A stretch of 36,431 bases of DNA from positions 1 to 36,431 of the forward strand of contig JBIKLI010000004.1 of NCBI GenBank assembly GCA_044359885.1. The letters are read 5' to 3'. The stretch comes from CAIOSQ01 sp044359885 (GTDB taxonomy: Bacteria; Pseudomonadota; Alphaproteobacteria; CACIAM-22H2). The notes under the pieces were generated by a model. The model ran no database searches. It worked only from the letters and a program-made list of their open reading frames with translations, and was not told the DNA's origin. How positions within the stretch are numbered: position 1 is the stretch's first letter; every line of letters begins with the position of its first letter. Positions 10,313-18,615 of this stretch are shown piece by piece. The position numbers were made by a program, and so were the translations under genes.

Positions 10313-10407
10313 TCCGCCGATACCCCGTCCCGCCGACACCGGCCGTTGACGGGCGGGGACGCAAGAGGGACGTTGGCGCGATCGGAACCCGCCGCGAAAG
10401 GGACGAC

Positions 10408-11376
10408 ATGAAGACCGCGCTCATCTGCGGCATCACCGGCCAGGACGGCGCCTATCTCGCGCGGCTGCTGCTCGACAAGGGCTATCGCGTCGTCGGGTCG
10501 TCGCGCGACGCGCATACCGCGCCGCTCGGCAATCTGCGGCGCCTGGGGATCGACCAGCGCGTGGCGATGCTGTCGATCGCGGTCAACGATTTCCGCAGCG
10601 TGCTGCAGGCGATCACCCGCGTCGCGCCCGACGAGATCTACAACCTGGCGGGGCAGAGCTCGGTCGGGCTGTCCTTCGAGCAGCCCATGGAGACGCTGGA
10701 GAGCATCGCGACGGGCACGGTGAATGTCCTCGAGGCCATCCGCTTCTCGGGCAAGCCGATCCGGTTCTACAACGCCGGTTCCGGCGAGTGCTTCGGCAAT
10801 TCGGACGACGCGCCGGCGAACGAGCGGACGCCGTTCCGGCCGCGCAGCCCCTATGCGGTCGCCAAGGCCGCCGCCTTCTGGGAGGTCGCGACCTATCGCG
10901 AGGCCTATAGCCTGTTCGCCTGTTCGGGATTGCTGTTCAACCACGAATCGCCGCTGCGCCACGAACGTTTCGTGACCCGCAAGATCGCGGCCGGCGCGGT
11001 GCGGATCGCGCGCGGCAGCCGCGAAAGGCTGCGGCTGGGCGCTCTCGGGATACGCCGCGACTGGGGCTGGGCGCCCGAATACGTGGTCGCGATGTGGAAG
11101 ATGCTGCAGCGCGACCAGCCCGAGGATTTCGTGATCGCGACCGGCGAGACCCGCAGCCTGGAGGATTTCATCGCCGTCGCCTTCGGCGAGGTCGGGCTGG
11201 ACTGGCGCCAATGGGTGGAGTGCGACCCGGACATGCTGCGCCCCGTCGACATCGCCGTCAGCCGTGCCGATCCGGGCAAGGCGGCGCGCGATCTGGGCTG
11301 GCAGGCAGGCCTGCGCATGGAGGGCGTGGTCCGCGCCCTGATCGAGGCCGAGCGGCAGGCGGACCACCGGCCCTGA
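10408..11376 (+). CDS. gmd: GDP-mannose 4,6-dehydratase family SDR
   Basis: 322 residues. The start ATG is preceded by AAAGGGA at a good distance; the frame is open further upstream only as a shadow of the preceding gene. The N-terminus CGITGQDGAYLARLL is the NADP-binding Rossmann loop typical of GDP-mannose dehydratase. SGECFGN matches the family's Ser-Glu catalytic stretch, and SPYAVAK supplies the YxxxK pair. The family converts GDP-D-mannose to GDP-4-keto-6-deoxy-D-mannose, the branch point to fucose, rhamnose, perosamine and others. It is somewhat shorter than typical bacterial Gmd. No dedicated GDP-keto sugar reductase is adjacent; the DegT aminotransferase at 25993-27108 is the only obvious 4-keto-consuming enzyme in the window. 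Exact substrate is family inference. Confidence 0.85.
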   Translation: MKTALICGITGQDGAYLARLLLDKGYRVVGSSRDAHTAPLGNLRRLGIDQRVAMLSIAVNDFRSVLQAITRVAPDEIYNLAGQSSVGLSFEQPMETLESIATGTVNVLEAIRFSGKPIRFYNAGSGECFGNSDDAPANERTPFRPRSPYAVAKAAAFWEVATYREAYSLFACSGLLFNHESPLRHERFVTRKIAAGAVRIARGSRERLRLGALGIRRDWGWAPEYVVAMWKMLQRDQPEDFVIATGETRSLEDFIAVAFGEVGLDWRQWVECDPDMLRPVDIAVSRADPGKAARDLGWQAGLRMEGVVRALIEAERQADHRP

Positions 11377-11413
11377 CGCCCGCCCCGCCGCGCGATGCGC
11401 CGACAGGTCGTGC

Positions 11414-14400
11414 CTATGTCGCCGGGACCGCCGCGTCGAGATCCATGCCCGTGGCCGTGCCGTCCTGGCGCGACAGCGCCAGGTTTCGCCGCGCCGGCGC
11501 GAAGCCCGGATCCAGCGCGAGGGCACGCTCGAAACACCCCTGCGCCTGGGGCTGCCGGCCCAGGACCTGCAGCGCGACGCCCAGGCTGTTGAAGGCGGCG
11601 GCATGGTCGGGCTGCGATTTCAGCGCGGCCAGGAAGGACTCGACCGCCAGCTGCGGCTTGCGTTCGCGCATCAGCGCGATCCCCAGCACATGATGGGCAT
11701 GGGGATCGTCCGGCGCGGCCGCGACGATCCGCTCGCAGATGACGCGCGCCGCCGCCGGTTGGCCGGCGCGCAGGCGGTCGAGCGCGGCCGCGATCGCCGC
11801 GCGCCGATCCGTCCCGCGCGCCTGCTCCTGCTCCGGACGGACGCCCGGACGCGCGGCGGCGCGCGTCAGCGCGTCGCGCATCGTCGCCGCCATCTTCGCC
11901 CATGAGAATTTCCGCACCTGCGCCAGGCCGCGCCGCGCCAGATCCTCGCGCCGCGCGGGATCCTGCACCATCGTCAGCGCCGTCTGCATGGCGCCGACAT
12001 CGTTCGGCCGGACATAGAGCACGGCGTTGCCGCCGACCTCAGGGATCGACGCCACCGGCGTGGTGATGACCGGACAGCCGCAGGCCATCGCCTCGACCAC
12101 GGGCAGGCCGAACCCCTCGTAGAGCGAGGGGTAGACCAGGGCGAGGGCGTCGGCATAGAGCGCCTTCAGCTCGGCATCCTCCAGCCACAGGACATGGACC
12201 GGGGCCTTGCCGACATAGGGCCGGTATTGCGGCTCCAGTTCCGGGCGGGTGCCCGTCGTCACGACGGCGAAATCGTCCCGGTTCGCCAACTGCGCGAAGG
12301 CCTTGAAGAACAGGATCGCGTTCTTGTAGCTGCCCATGCCGCCCGACAGCAGGAAATACGGCCGGTCGATCCCGTATTTCGCCCGGACCGCCTGGATCTC
12401 TTGCGGCATGGCCGGACCATAGCCCTCCGGCACGCCGCAATGCGCCATGGTGACCGGGCGCATCGCGGCCTGCGGGTAGATCCGCAGCAGATCGCGGGCC
12501 GAGCAGTCGGAAATCGCGACGAAGGCATGCGCCTGCGCGATCGCATGGCGTTTTTCCGCCCACATCGGATTGGACAGGTCGAAGCCCAGCACCTCCGGGA
12601 TCATGTCGTAGGCCATGACCACGCAGCGTGTGGCGACCGGCGTCGTGTAATAGGTCGAAACGAAAAGATCGGCGTGCAATTCGTCGCAGACGCGCTGCAG
12701 CATCGCGCGATCCGCATCCAGCCTGGCGTAGTCATGCGCGGGCACGCCGACAGTCCGTATGCCCGGGATCTTCGGCGCCGAACCGGCGCGATCGAGCAGC
12801 ACGATGTCGCGCGCGAACTCGCTGCGCGACCACTCGGTCAGCAGCGACTGCCAGACCCTGGCGATACCGGACTTGAAGCGCTGGAAGAAGACGCCGTCGA
12901 TGACGATCCGGGGGCGGTCCGCAACCGGGTCGTTTCGGAAACTCCACCCGTGCGTCGCCAAGGGAACGACGCCTGCCCATCGTGCCAGTCCGACGCTGGC
13001 GCCTTCGTGCGCCCAGGGCAGGAACGCCCCGAGCGGCGCTGGCAACCGCGCGGCCTGAAGATCCCGCCATCCCTTCGACGCATCGGGGAAGCCCAAGGCG
13101 GCACCCGCGGCCCGCGCCTGCGCCTCGGTGGCATAGGCGAAACGCTGGAACACCAGCCCGCGCGCCTCGGTTTCGGCATGCTCGAACGGGCGCAGGCGAC
13201 CGAGATCGCGTGCGATGCCGTCGGCGCAAGGCCGTACGAGGCACGGCGGATCGTAGCGCCGCCAGACATCCCCGGGCCGGTAGCGCCAGCTGCGCAGCCA
13301 CTCGATGTCCGGGTCCGCGCCATGGCAGTCGCGCGTGGTGACGAGCCGATCCTCGCCGACGAAGTACCAGCACCAATAGAAGGCGGCTGTCCGCGCTGGT
13401 TCCTCGAGGAAGAGCCGCCGCGCCGCGACGATCTGCTCGGCCGTCCAGAGCTCCTCCGGATCGATCCGCCAGAGCAGGCATTCCTCGTGGATCGCGGCGA
13501 GCGGCGCGTTCGCCATCTCCAGATCGTCACGCCAGTTCTGCCCCACTGGCTGGCGGTAGATCCGGATCCGGTCGGGGAACGCCGCCGCGATCCTGTCCAG
13601 ATAGGCCGGGTCGTCGTCGCCCGCGCCGGCGTGGTTCCCTGGTTGCGATCCGTCCACCACATGCCAGGTCCACGCGAAAGGCAGTTTTCGGAACACATCG
13701 GCGTGGTAGCGGATGAACGGTCCCGCGTTCAGGGCCAGGGTGAAGAACTGGACCGCAAGCCCGTGGTCATCCGCCTGTGCGTCGGCGCGCTTGCGGAAAA
13801 CCGCATAGCCGCCTCGCAGGAAACTGTTCCCGGCGACGCCCTCATAGGTCGGGTCGCCCGCCAGCCGGGCATGGATCCCGCGGTTGGCGGTCGCCGCCAG
13901 GCCGTCGATCGCGATCCAGGTCGCATCGCGAAGGACCCCGGCATCTCCCATGTCGACCGGGCCGGACCGGCCGATCACCACGACATCGAACCGCCTCACA
14001 CCGGCGGCATAGGCAAGCGGATCGACGCCATGCCGGTCCGGCGCACCCATGCCGGAGCCGGCGTCGCCTGCGATCTCTGGACCCCCGGTGCTGCCCGACA
14101 TGCCGTGTCGGGTGTGGAGGTCGCTGCCGCTGCCTGGGTTGTCCAGCACGATGACGAAGCGGTCCTCACGGTAAGCCGCGCGCAGCCTCGCGCCTTCTTC
14201 CGGTGACGAGGCGACGAAGCAAAGCCGTGGCTTGACGTCCAGTCGTCGGATCACCGCGACAAGGATGTCCAGGCCGGTTGCCTCGGTGGTGCCGGCCATC
14301 AGGATCGCCGCGACGCCGCGTTTTCCTGGCAGGCGCCGCAGTTCCTGGGTGAACGGGTCGTCCGGTCCGGCGATCGCGGTGGTGGCATCGCGCGGCGTGC

Positions 14401-14440
14401 CGCTTGTGGTCTTGACCTGGTCCTGTGGCGAAGCGGCCAT
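11414..14440 (-). CDS. Multidomain glycosyltransferase: novel N-terminal region, GT4 domain, TPR tail
   Basis: 1008 residues. The ATG at 14440 was chosen because GAGAGG lies just upstream; the frame is open further back but that part lacks protein-like sequence. Residues 1-500 are not assigned to a named family: a Rossmann-like start (VAAILMAGTTEATGLDILV), then a region with FFTLALNAGPFIRYH and HVVDGSQPGNH that looks like a glycosyltransferase acting on a distant sugar. Residues about 510-880 are a GT-B GT4 domain starting RIVIDGVFFQRFKSGIARVW, with LSGGMGSYKN and EGFGLPVVEAMACG, the classic nucleotide-sugar site. Residues about 895-1005 form about three TPR units (HHVLGIALMRERKPQLAVESF, AAFNSLGVALQVLGRQPQAQ). 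GT4 enzymes are retaining transferases for surface polysaccharides. The gene converges on gmd with 37 bp between stops. Confidence 0.85.
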   Translation of the reverse strand: MAASPQDQVKTTSGTPRDATTAIAGPDDPFTQELRRLPGKRGVAAILMAGTTEATGLDILVAVIRRLDVKPRLCFVASSPEEGARLRAAYREDRFVIVLDNPGSGSDLHTRHGMSGSTGGPEIAGDAGSGMGAPDRHGVDPLAYAAGVRRFDVVVIGRSGPVDMGDAGVLRDATWIAIDGLAATANRGIHARLAGDPTYEGVAGNSFLRGGYAVFRKRADAQADDHGLAVQFFTLALNAGPFIRYHADVFRKLPFAWTWHVVDGSQPGNHAGAGDDDPAYLDRIAAAFPDRIRIYRQPVGQNWRDDLEMANAPLAAIHEECLLWRIDPEELWTAEQIVAARRLFLEEPARTAAFYWCWYFVGEDRLVTTRDCHGADPDIEWLRSWRYRPGDVWRRYDPPCLVRPCADGIARDLGRLRPFEHAETEARGLVFQRFAYATEAQARAAGAALGFPDASKGWRDLQAARLPAPLGAFLPWAHEGASVGLARWAGVVPLATHGWSFRNDPVADRPRIVIDGVFFQRFKSGIARVWQSLLTEWSRSEFARDIVLLDRAGSAPKIPGIRTVGVPAHDYARLDADRAMLQRVCDELHADLFVSTYYTTPVATRCVVMAYDMIPEVLGFDLSNPMWAEKRHAIAQAHAFVAISDCSARDLLRIYPQAAMRPVTMAHCGVPEGYGPAMPQEIQAVRAKYGIDRPYFLLSGGMGSYKNAILFFKAFAQLANRDDFAVVTTGTRPELEPQYRPYVGKAPVHVLWLEDAELKALYADALALVYPSLYEGFGLPVVEAMACGCPVITTPVASIPEVGGNAVLYVRPNDVGAMQTALTMVQDPARREDLARRGLAQVRKFSWAKMAATMRDALTRAAARPGVRPEQEQARGTDRRAAIAAALDRLRAGQPAAARVICERIVAAAPDDPHAHHVLGIALMRERKPQLAVESFLAALKSQPDHAAAFNSLGVALQVLGRQPQAQGCFERALALDPGFAPARRNLALSRQDGTATGMDLDAAVPAT

Positions 14441-14713
14441 GATCCTCTCGACGCATTGGTCTGCTGGCCTCGCGGGGAATGGGCCTACGACGCCGACAGA
14501 CCAGCCACCGGACGGAGGGTAGCGCGGGACCTGCGCGTCGGGGAAGCGGTGGCTCTTCCAGCCCCGGGGGCGGGCGCTGAGAGACTGGAATTCGGATGCG
14601 CGACAAGCCAGGATGACAGTGGTGTCGGGCGGGTGGCTGGTGGCGCTGTGGCCAGCGATCCGGTTTCCGGCACCTGCGCTCTTGCCATGACGGCCCGGCC
14701 AGAGGGGCCCGCG

Positions 14714-14995
14714 ATGAACGATCCTCGACCCCGTCAGCGCCTTCTCTATCTGCACGCGCGCACGCCGAGCGTATTCTCGGAGATACTGGGCTCGACGCTG
14801 ATCGAACCGGTCCCGGGCTTCAAGGTCGAACTCACCGCGGAGGAACCCCGATGGCCATTCAGGACCGTGCACGAGGCGATCGTCGACGGGTGGCAGGTGG
14901 TGCAGTTTCCCCTGCAGCAGGCGCCGTACGACGACCGCGCCATGGATCTGGTCGGGTACGAGTTCATCCTGCAGAAGATCGAGCCGATCGCGTAA
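14714..14995 (+). CDS. Small conserved-looking protein of unknown function
   Basis: 93 residues. The ATG at 14714 has AGAGGGG six bases upstream; an in-frame ATG at 14696 lacks such a site. The sequence is acidic and aromatic (LLYLHARTPSVFSEILG, TVHEAIVDGWQVVQFP, LVGYEFILQKIEPIA) with no signal peptide or membrane segment. I do not recognise a named family. Its last 145 bases overlap, in another frame, the start region of the downstream phytanoyl-CoA dioxygenase-like gene, so the two are probably translated together. It could instead be the N-terminal part of that enzyme, joined by a frameshift (see findings). Confidence 0.65.
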   Translation: MNDPRPRQRLLYLHARTPSVFSEILGSTLIEPVPGFKVELTAEEPRWPFRTVHEAIVDGWQVVQFPLQQAPYDDRAMDLVGYEFILQKIEPIA

Positions 14996-15771
14996 GGCCG
15001 GCCCCGAATCTTCTCGACGACGTCCAGGTCGCCCGGTTCATCGTCAACGGCTATCACCTGGTCGCAACGGGATTGCCGGCCGAGCGCAACGAGAGCATCG
15101 CTCTGGCGCTCGACGGACTGGACCGCAATCCCGGCGACGCCATCATCCAGGCGGTTCCGGCCTTGCAGGACGTGCTCGACGATCCGCGCGTCAGGGGTGT
15201 GCTGACCAGCTTGCTGGGGATCGATTACGAAGTGCTGGCGCATCGCCACTGGCACTGCAAGCTCCCGGGATCGGGATACATGCACTGGCACCAAGACGGC
15301 GTGAACAACCGCGATCCTCAGATCGCCGTGCTGCTGGGCATGTACTACCCGCGCGACGTGACCGCGGAGATGGGGCCCACGATCATTCTTCCGGGGACCC
15401 AGTTCCGCAATGCCCCGACCGACCGCATGGCCACGTATTCGAACATCAGAGGTCAAGTCCCGCTTGTGGTCGCTGGCGGGACGGTCGCCTTCACGCATTA
15501 CGATATCTGGCACGGCACGGCGGCGAACCGGTCTCCTGTCAAGCGACACATGATCAAGTTTCTGTTCCGGCGGACGCGGCCAAATATGGGGCCCAGTTGG
15601 AACCATGATCCCGCCAGGCTACAGCGTCCCCATGATTGGGACGCGCGCGACAGCAGCGAGTATCCGGGCGACATCCTGGCGTTCGCGAACCCGCTCAGGG
15701 TATCGCAGACGGATCACTATAAGGAGCGCGTCGAAAGGCAGGTGCGCTGGGATCGATTGGTCGGGAAATAG
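14851..15771 (+). CDS. Phytanoyl-CoA dioxygenase (PhyH) family oxygenase, start uncertain
   Basis: 306 residues if started at the ATG at 14851, which has GGAGG seven bases upstream. The first 50 residues, however, are Arg-rich and lie over the small upstream gene; recognisable protein begins at NLLDDVQVARFIVNGYHLV (nt 15007), and no ATG, GTG or TTG exists in frame between GTG 14890 and that point. The core contains the Fe(II) ligands HQD (residues 147-149) and a distal histidine with its following arginine in HYDIWHGTAANRS, as in Fe(II)/2-oxoglutarate oxygenases of the PhyH family. In glycan loci such enzymes may hydroxylate or modify sugars or lipids; the substrate cannot be told. A second PhyH lies at 22468-23346. 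Confidence 0.75.
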   Translation: MAIQDRARGDRRRVAGGAVSPAAGAVRRPRHGSGRVRVHPAEDRADRVRPAPNLLDDVQVARFIVNGYHLVATGLPAERNESIALALDGLDRNPGDAIIQAVPALQDVLDDPRVRGVLTSLLGIDYEVLAHRHWHCKLPGSGYMHWHQDGVNNRDPQIAVLLGMYYPRDVTAEMGPTIILPGTQFRNAPTDRMATYSNIRGQVPLVVAGGTVAFTHYDIWHGTAANRSPVKRHMIKFLFRRTRPNMGPSWNHDPARLQRPHDWDARDSSEYPGDILAFANPLRVSQTDHYKERVERQVRWDRLVGK

Positions 15772-15939
15772 GATTCTCAGCATAAATTATGTTATTTGAG
15801 TTTTGTTTTTAGCTGAACCATTTTCTTGTGTCTTCAATCCTATTGATCCTGCGTGGAGTTAAGTGATGATCATGCATCATTGGCGCAGAAATTGAGATCA
15901 GGGCTACCGCATAAGATTTTCCTAGGATCCTAAAAATTT

Positions 15940-15967
15940 TTGATATATGTTTTTAGACAGCTAACAA
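15940..15967 (+). promoter_or_regulatory. Candidate sigma70-like promoter of the AT-rich GT2 gene
   Basis: TTGATA at 15940-15945 and TAACAA at 15962-15967 are separated by 16 bases, about 50 bases before the GT2 start at 16018. A 10-bp palindrome TAGGATCCTA lies just upstream at 15923-15932. The whole segment is AT-rich, so a chance match is quite possible. Confidence 0.3.
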
Positions 15968-16017
15968 AAAATTACAGAATTGTTTTTAATCATGGAAGAC
16001 GAGAGGGCAGAGTTAAA

Positions 16018-16986
16018 ATGACGGCAGATACAATCGTGGTCGTCCCTGTCCATAATGAAGGAAAATTTCTGGACCAGACAATTCGATCCCTGATTTGTCA
16101 GACTTACAAATCTTTTAACATCCTTGTTTCCTGTAACTCCTGCACCGACGAATCTCTCGAAATCGCGAAAAAATATTCTGCTCAAGATGCGCGGATAAGA
16201 GTATTGGAAACGTCTGGAAATTTGCCGTCTTTTGGTCATTGGCGATGGATCATGTCGCAGATTGAGGATAAAAATCGATATAAATTTGGACTTAGTATCG
16301 GCGGGCATGACATCGTATCCCCTCGCTATGTCGAGCTGTTAGTGCGTGAACTAACTTCTAATTCCGGACTTTCTCTTTGTTATCCTGAAGAGGCGTACGC
16401 TGTTGATGGCCTGGACCGCATCAAGTTTCGTTACCCGCCAATGCCGCAGACATATAGCAAATCTGATTTTTTTCAATCAATTCCCTTAATCCTGTCGATT
16501 CGATATAATATTTTGGCATTCGGCTTATGGCGATCAGCCTACTTTTTTGACGAAAATTACAGAAATTGCTACGCGGCTGACCACATAAGAATAGGGGATA
16601 TTTCTAGAAACGGTGCCGTTAAATCTGTCCATGGCGCATCAATTCTTGTTCGCGATACAAGTCGAGGTCTCGAAACTTACGCCCGAAAACATTTTGGAAC
16701 ACAAGATTTGGACTTGCGTCGCGGAATCGCGGAGCAGTTTTCGTGGGTTGATCTACTCAGTCGATCTCTTTTGCCAACTCCTGTCCCCGTGTTGAATGAC
16801 GCACTTCGGTTGTCGGCGTTGACGATGTACTTCGCGCGATACCTGGAACAGTTTGGCGGAAATGCTGATAAACTGAACCTGTTATTTCGAGAGCCGGAAA
16901 TTTCAGCAGCCCTGTCTGGGCAGGCTCGGCTCATGAAGTTGCTAGAAAAGTGGATTGAATCAAACTGCACTGCAGATAAGTCTTGA
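16018..16986 (+). CDS. GT2 family glycosyltransferase in an AT-rich island
   Basis: 322 residues. The start at 16018 follows AGAGGG by ten bases; an earlier in-frame ATG at 15940 has no such site and would add basic, non-conserved residues. The N-terminus TIVVVPVHNEGKFLDQTIRSL and NSCTDES are the typical GT2 (GT-A fold) nucleotide-sugar binding region. The usual DxD is not evident; GGHD at about residues 95-98 stands at the expected position. No membrane segments are seen. Base composition is strikingly lower in GC than all neighbours (22 of 60 bases at 16501-16560) and codon use follows, which points to recent acquisition. The gene is flanked on the right by transposase remnants. Donor and acceptor are unknown. 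Confidence 0.85.
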   Translation: MTADTIVVVPVHNEGKFLDQTIRSLICQTYKSFNILVSCNSCTDESLEIAKKYSAQDARIRVLETSGNLPSFGHWRWIMSQIEDKNRYKFGLSIGGHDIVSPRYVELLVRELTSNSGLSLCYPEEAYAVDGLDRIKFRYPPMPQTYSKSDFFQSIPLILSIRYNILAFGLWRSAYFFDENYRNCYAADHIRIGDISRNGAVKSVHGASILVRDTSRGLETYARKHFGTQDLDLRRGIAEQFSWVDLLSRSLLPTPVPVLNDALRLSALTMYFARYLEQFGGNADKLNLLFREPEISAALSGQARLMKLLEKWIESNCTADKS

Positions 16987-17046
16987 GCGTCATTCGATAA
17001 GCTATAAATTTTTGGCTGGCCTTTCGATTAATCGCAACCTCATGCA

Positions 17047-17337
17047 CTAATCTAAGCGGTGTACCATTAGTATAAAAGTTCGGTAATTCCCCGACAATCG
17101 GGGCGCCGAGCCCGAGATTCGAGTTCGTCTCCGAGGGTATGGTGTGCTCCTGTGCTCCTGTGCTTCGGGCTGGATGGCGGGCGGCGCGAAGGCCAGAAGG
17201 TGATCGATGGCGAGTGGCTCGCGCAGGGCCTGCGCGGGCGTTCGTCCCTTCAGTCGGTAGCCCTGGTGCGTACGCTGCTCGTTGTAGAACGCGATGAACA
17301 CGTCCAGGTCCTGCTGGATCTCCTCGGGCACTATGTA
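17047..17337 (-). pseudogene. IS481/IS3-type transposase, C-terminal remnant
   Basis: The minus-strand frame reads PEEIQQDLDVFIAFYNEQRT, then HQGYRLKGRTPAQAL, the end of the integrase (rve) catalytic domain seen in IS481 and IS3 transposases. The catalytic D-D-E part that should lie upstream is missing: the frame runs directly into the terminal inverted repeat of the IS4-type element at 17356. The tail after PAQALRE is not conserved. A 2.9-copy tandem of tgtgctcc (17143-17166) lies inside it. Confidence 0.7.
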
Positions 17338-17446
17338 CGTAACCCTTCGGTGGCGCTTTCAATTACCCACATCTCCGCGCGGCTTGTGTTGGAGGTATCG
17401 CGCGTGATTCGTTGCGTGGCACCGATTCGCGGACAGCGAAGTACCG

Positions 17447-18107
17447 ATGGCCGGGTCGCAATCATGGGTGGATGTTGAAGTCGCCAGAAGGGCATTTGCC
17501 GACGAGCGGCTTGGCAAGCGGCTTTGCGTGCTGCTCGAGCAGATGGGTGGAGTAGTCGGCGAGAGCCTGCCGATGGGTAAGCGTCGTCCCGGCACCCTCC
17601 AGAAGTCCAATTGACACGGTGGGAGCCTGGACGACGCTCACCGTCGAATCGCCTGAGGCGGCGGTCGAGAAGCTCCGGTGGTACGCGATGCGCTGGAAAA
17701 TCGAGACCTTCCACACGATCCTCAAGTCCGGCTGCCGAACCGAGGAGGCGAAGCTGCGCACCGCCGAGCGACTGGTGAACCTCATCGCCGTCTTCTGCAT
17801 CCTGGGTTGGCGTATCTTCTGGCTGACGATGCTCAACAGAGACGCACCCCAGGCTCCGGCTGCGCTCGTGCTCACCGATACCGAGAGCGCCGTCCTCGAC
17901 GAGATCAACCAGCGTAAAGGCCGCGCTCCACCGCGTCGGGCGACCGTCGCGGACAGCCTCGTAGAGATTGCCCGCCTCGGTGGCTATCTCGCTCGCGCCA
18001 ACGACCCGCTTCCCGGGAACAAGGTCATCTGGCGTGGCCTCTCCAGGCTTGCCGACATCACCTACGGCGCAACGCTCAGATTGCCGCGCGCGGTTGTGGG
18101 TAATTGA
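17447..18107 (+). pseudogene. IS4/Tn5-like transposase, N- and C-terminal pieces only
   Basis: The N-terminal piece (17447-17614, 55 codons) reads SWVDVEVARRAFADERLGKR and ends soon after ESLPM, as in Tn5-like transposases. The C-terminal piece (17619-18107, another frame) reads TTLTVESPEAAVEKLRWYAM, RWKIETFHTILKSGC and EEAKLRTAERLVNLIA, the conserved end of the family containing the last catalytic residues. The central DDE core (some 250 residues in relatives) is absent, and the junction is occupied by a repeat also found at 32008-32072. Confidence 0.8.
17577..17641 (+). repeat. Dispersed 65-bp repeat, copy A
   Basis: This segment begins GTAAGCGTCGTCC and ends GGACGACGCTCAC, an imperfect inverted repeat (12 of 13). 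It matches 32008-32072 at 56 of 65 bases, including an identical first 25. It sits exactly at the deletion junction of the IS4-type transposase. GTAA ends recall IS66-type elements; that identity is only a suggestion. Confidence 0.65.
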
Positions 18108-18110
18108 AAG

Positions 18111-18509
18111 GCTCGCCGGATGCTTACGACCATTCGCCGCAGCCGCGTCTCCGCCGTCCTCCCCATGCTCCGCATCGGCGAGCCAGGCGCGATCCGGTTC
18201 GGCGGCTACGGCGCCGCGGCGCACGGACAGCCGCATCAGCCGCGCGATCATCGCCGCCAGCAGCGCATGCACCTGCGATTGAGTCGGCGCCGCCGCCGCC
18301 ACGAAACGGGGCCGCCCGTCTGCCCCGACCCGGTATGCACCGTCCACCGGCCGGCAATGAAAGTGGATGTTCCGGTTCGCCGCCGACCCGAAGCGCTGGA
18401 TGATCGTCACCGCGCCGGTCTGGAAGATGGCGCCACGCAATCCTGCCAGAGCGGCAAAATGACGCGCCAGCAGGCGGCCGGCGGCGTTGGTGGTCGCACC
18501 GGCCGACAA
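18111..18509 (-). pseudogene. IS91-family transposase fragment
   Basis: The minus-strand frame reads RLLARHFAALAGLRG, then TGAVTIIQRFGSAANRNIHF and GRPRFVAAAAPTQSQVHAL. This matches the middle of IS91-family transposases (TGAVTLIQRFGSALNLNIHF type), including the HFH metal-binding stretch. The N-terminal zinc region and the Y2 catalytic tyrosines are missing. Downstream it is cut by the right end of the IS4-type element at 18110. IS91 elements move by rolling-circle replication and are known to carry adjacent DNA. Confidence 0.7.
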
Positions 18510-18615
18510 GCGGCTTGACGCGCGGCGACCGCAGTGGCGATATGGTTTCTGTTGTCCGGTGGCGGGCTGGCTCGCTTTTCAGGCGCATCCGAAGGGGAGA
18601 CCCCGGCTGAGCGAC

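Larger units (their letters stand above)
17356..18110 (+). mobile_element. Internally deleted IS4 (Tn5-like) element with intact terminal inverted repeats
   Basis: The ends are inverted repeats: 17356-17383 and the complement of 18083-18110 match at 25 of 28 positions, with the first 16 identical (CTTTCAATTACCCACA). The element is only 755 bp because the middle of the transposase is gone. No direct target duplication flanks it: the left neighbour is an IS481/IS3-type remnant and the right an IS91 remnant. It may still be movable in trans if a full-length relative exists in the genome. Confidence 0.8.

Noticed and set aside
8477..10339. 620-codon minus-strand open frame
   Set aside because: Low-complexity Arg/Gln/Gly composition, fully antisense to the C-terminal part of the 2417-residue protein.
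10325..10361. Imperfect GC stem-loop between the giant transferase and gmd as a terminator
   Set aside because: The stem is imperfect and no T-run follows; cannot be distinguished from chance in this composition.
12194..14206. 670-codon plus-strand open frame
   Set aside because: Antisense shadow of the GT4/TPR gene, which carries clear glycosyltransferase motifs.
17143..17166. Short tandem repeat of tgtgctcc (about 2.9 copies)
   Set aside because: Too short and without spacers to be a CRISPR; probably slippage inside a transposase remnant.
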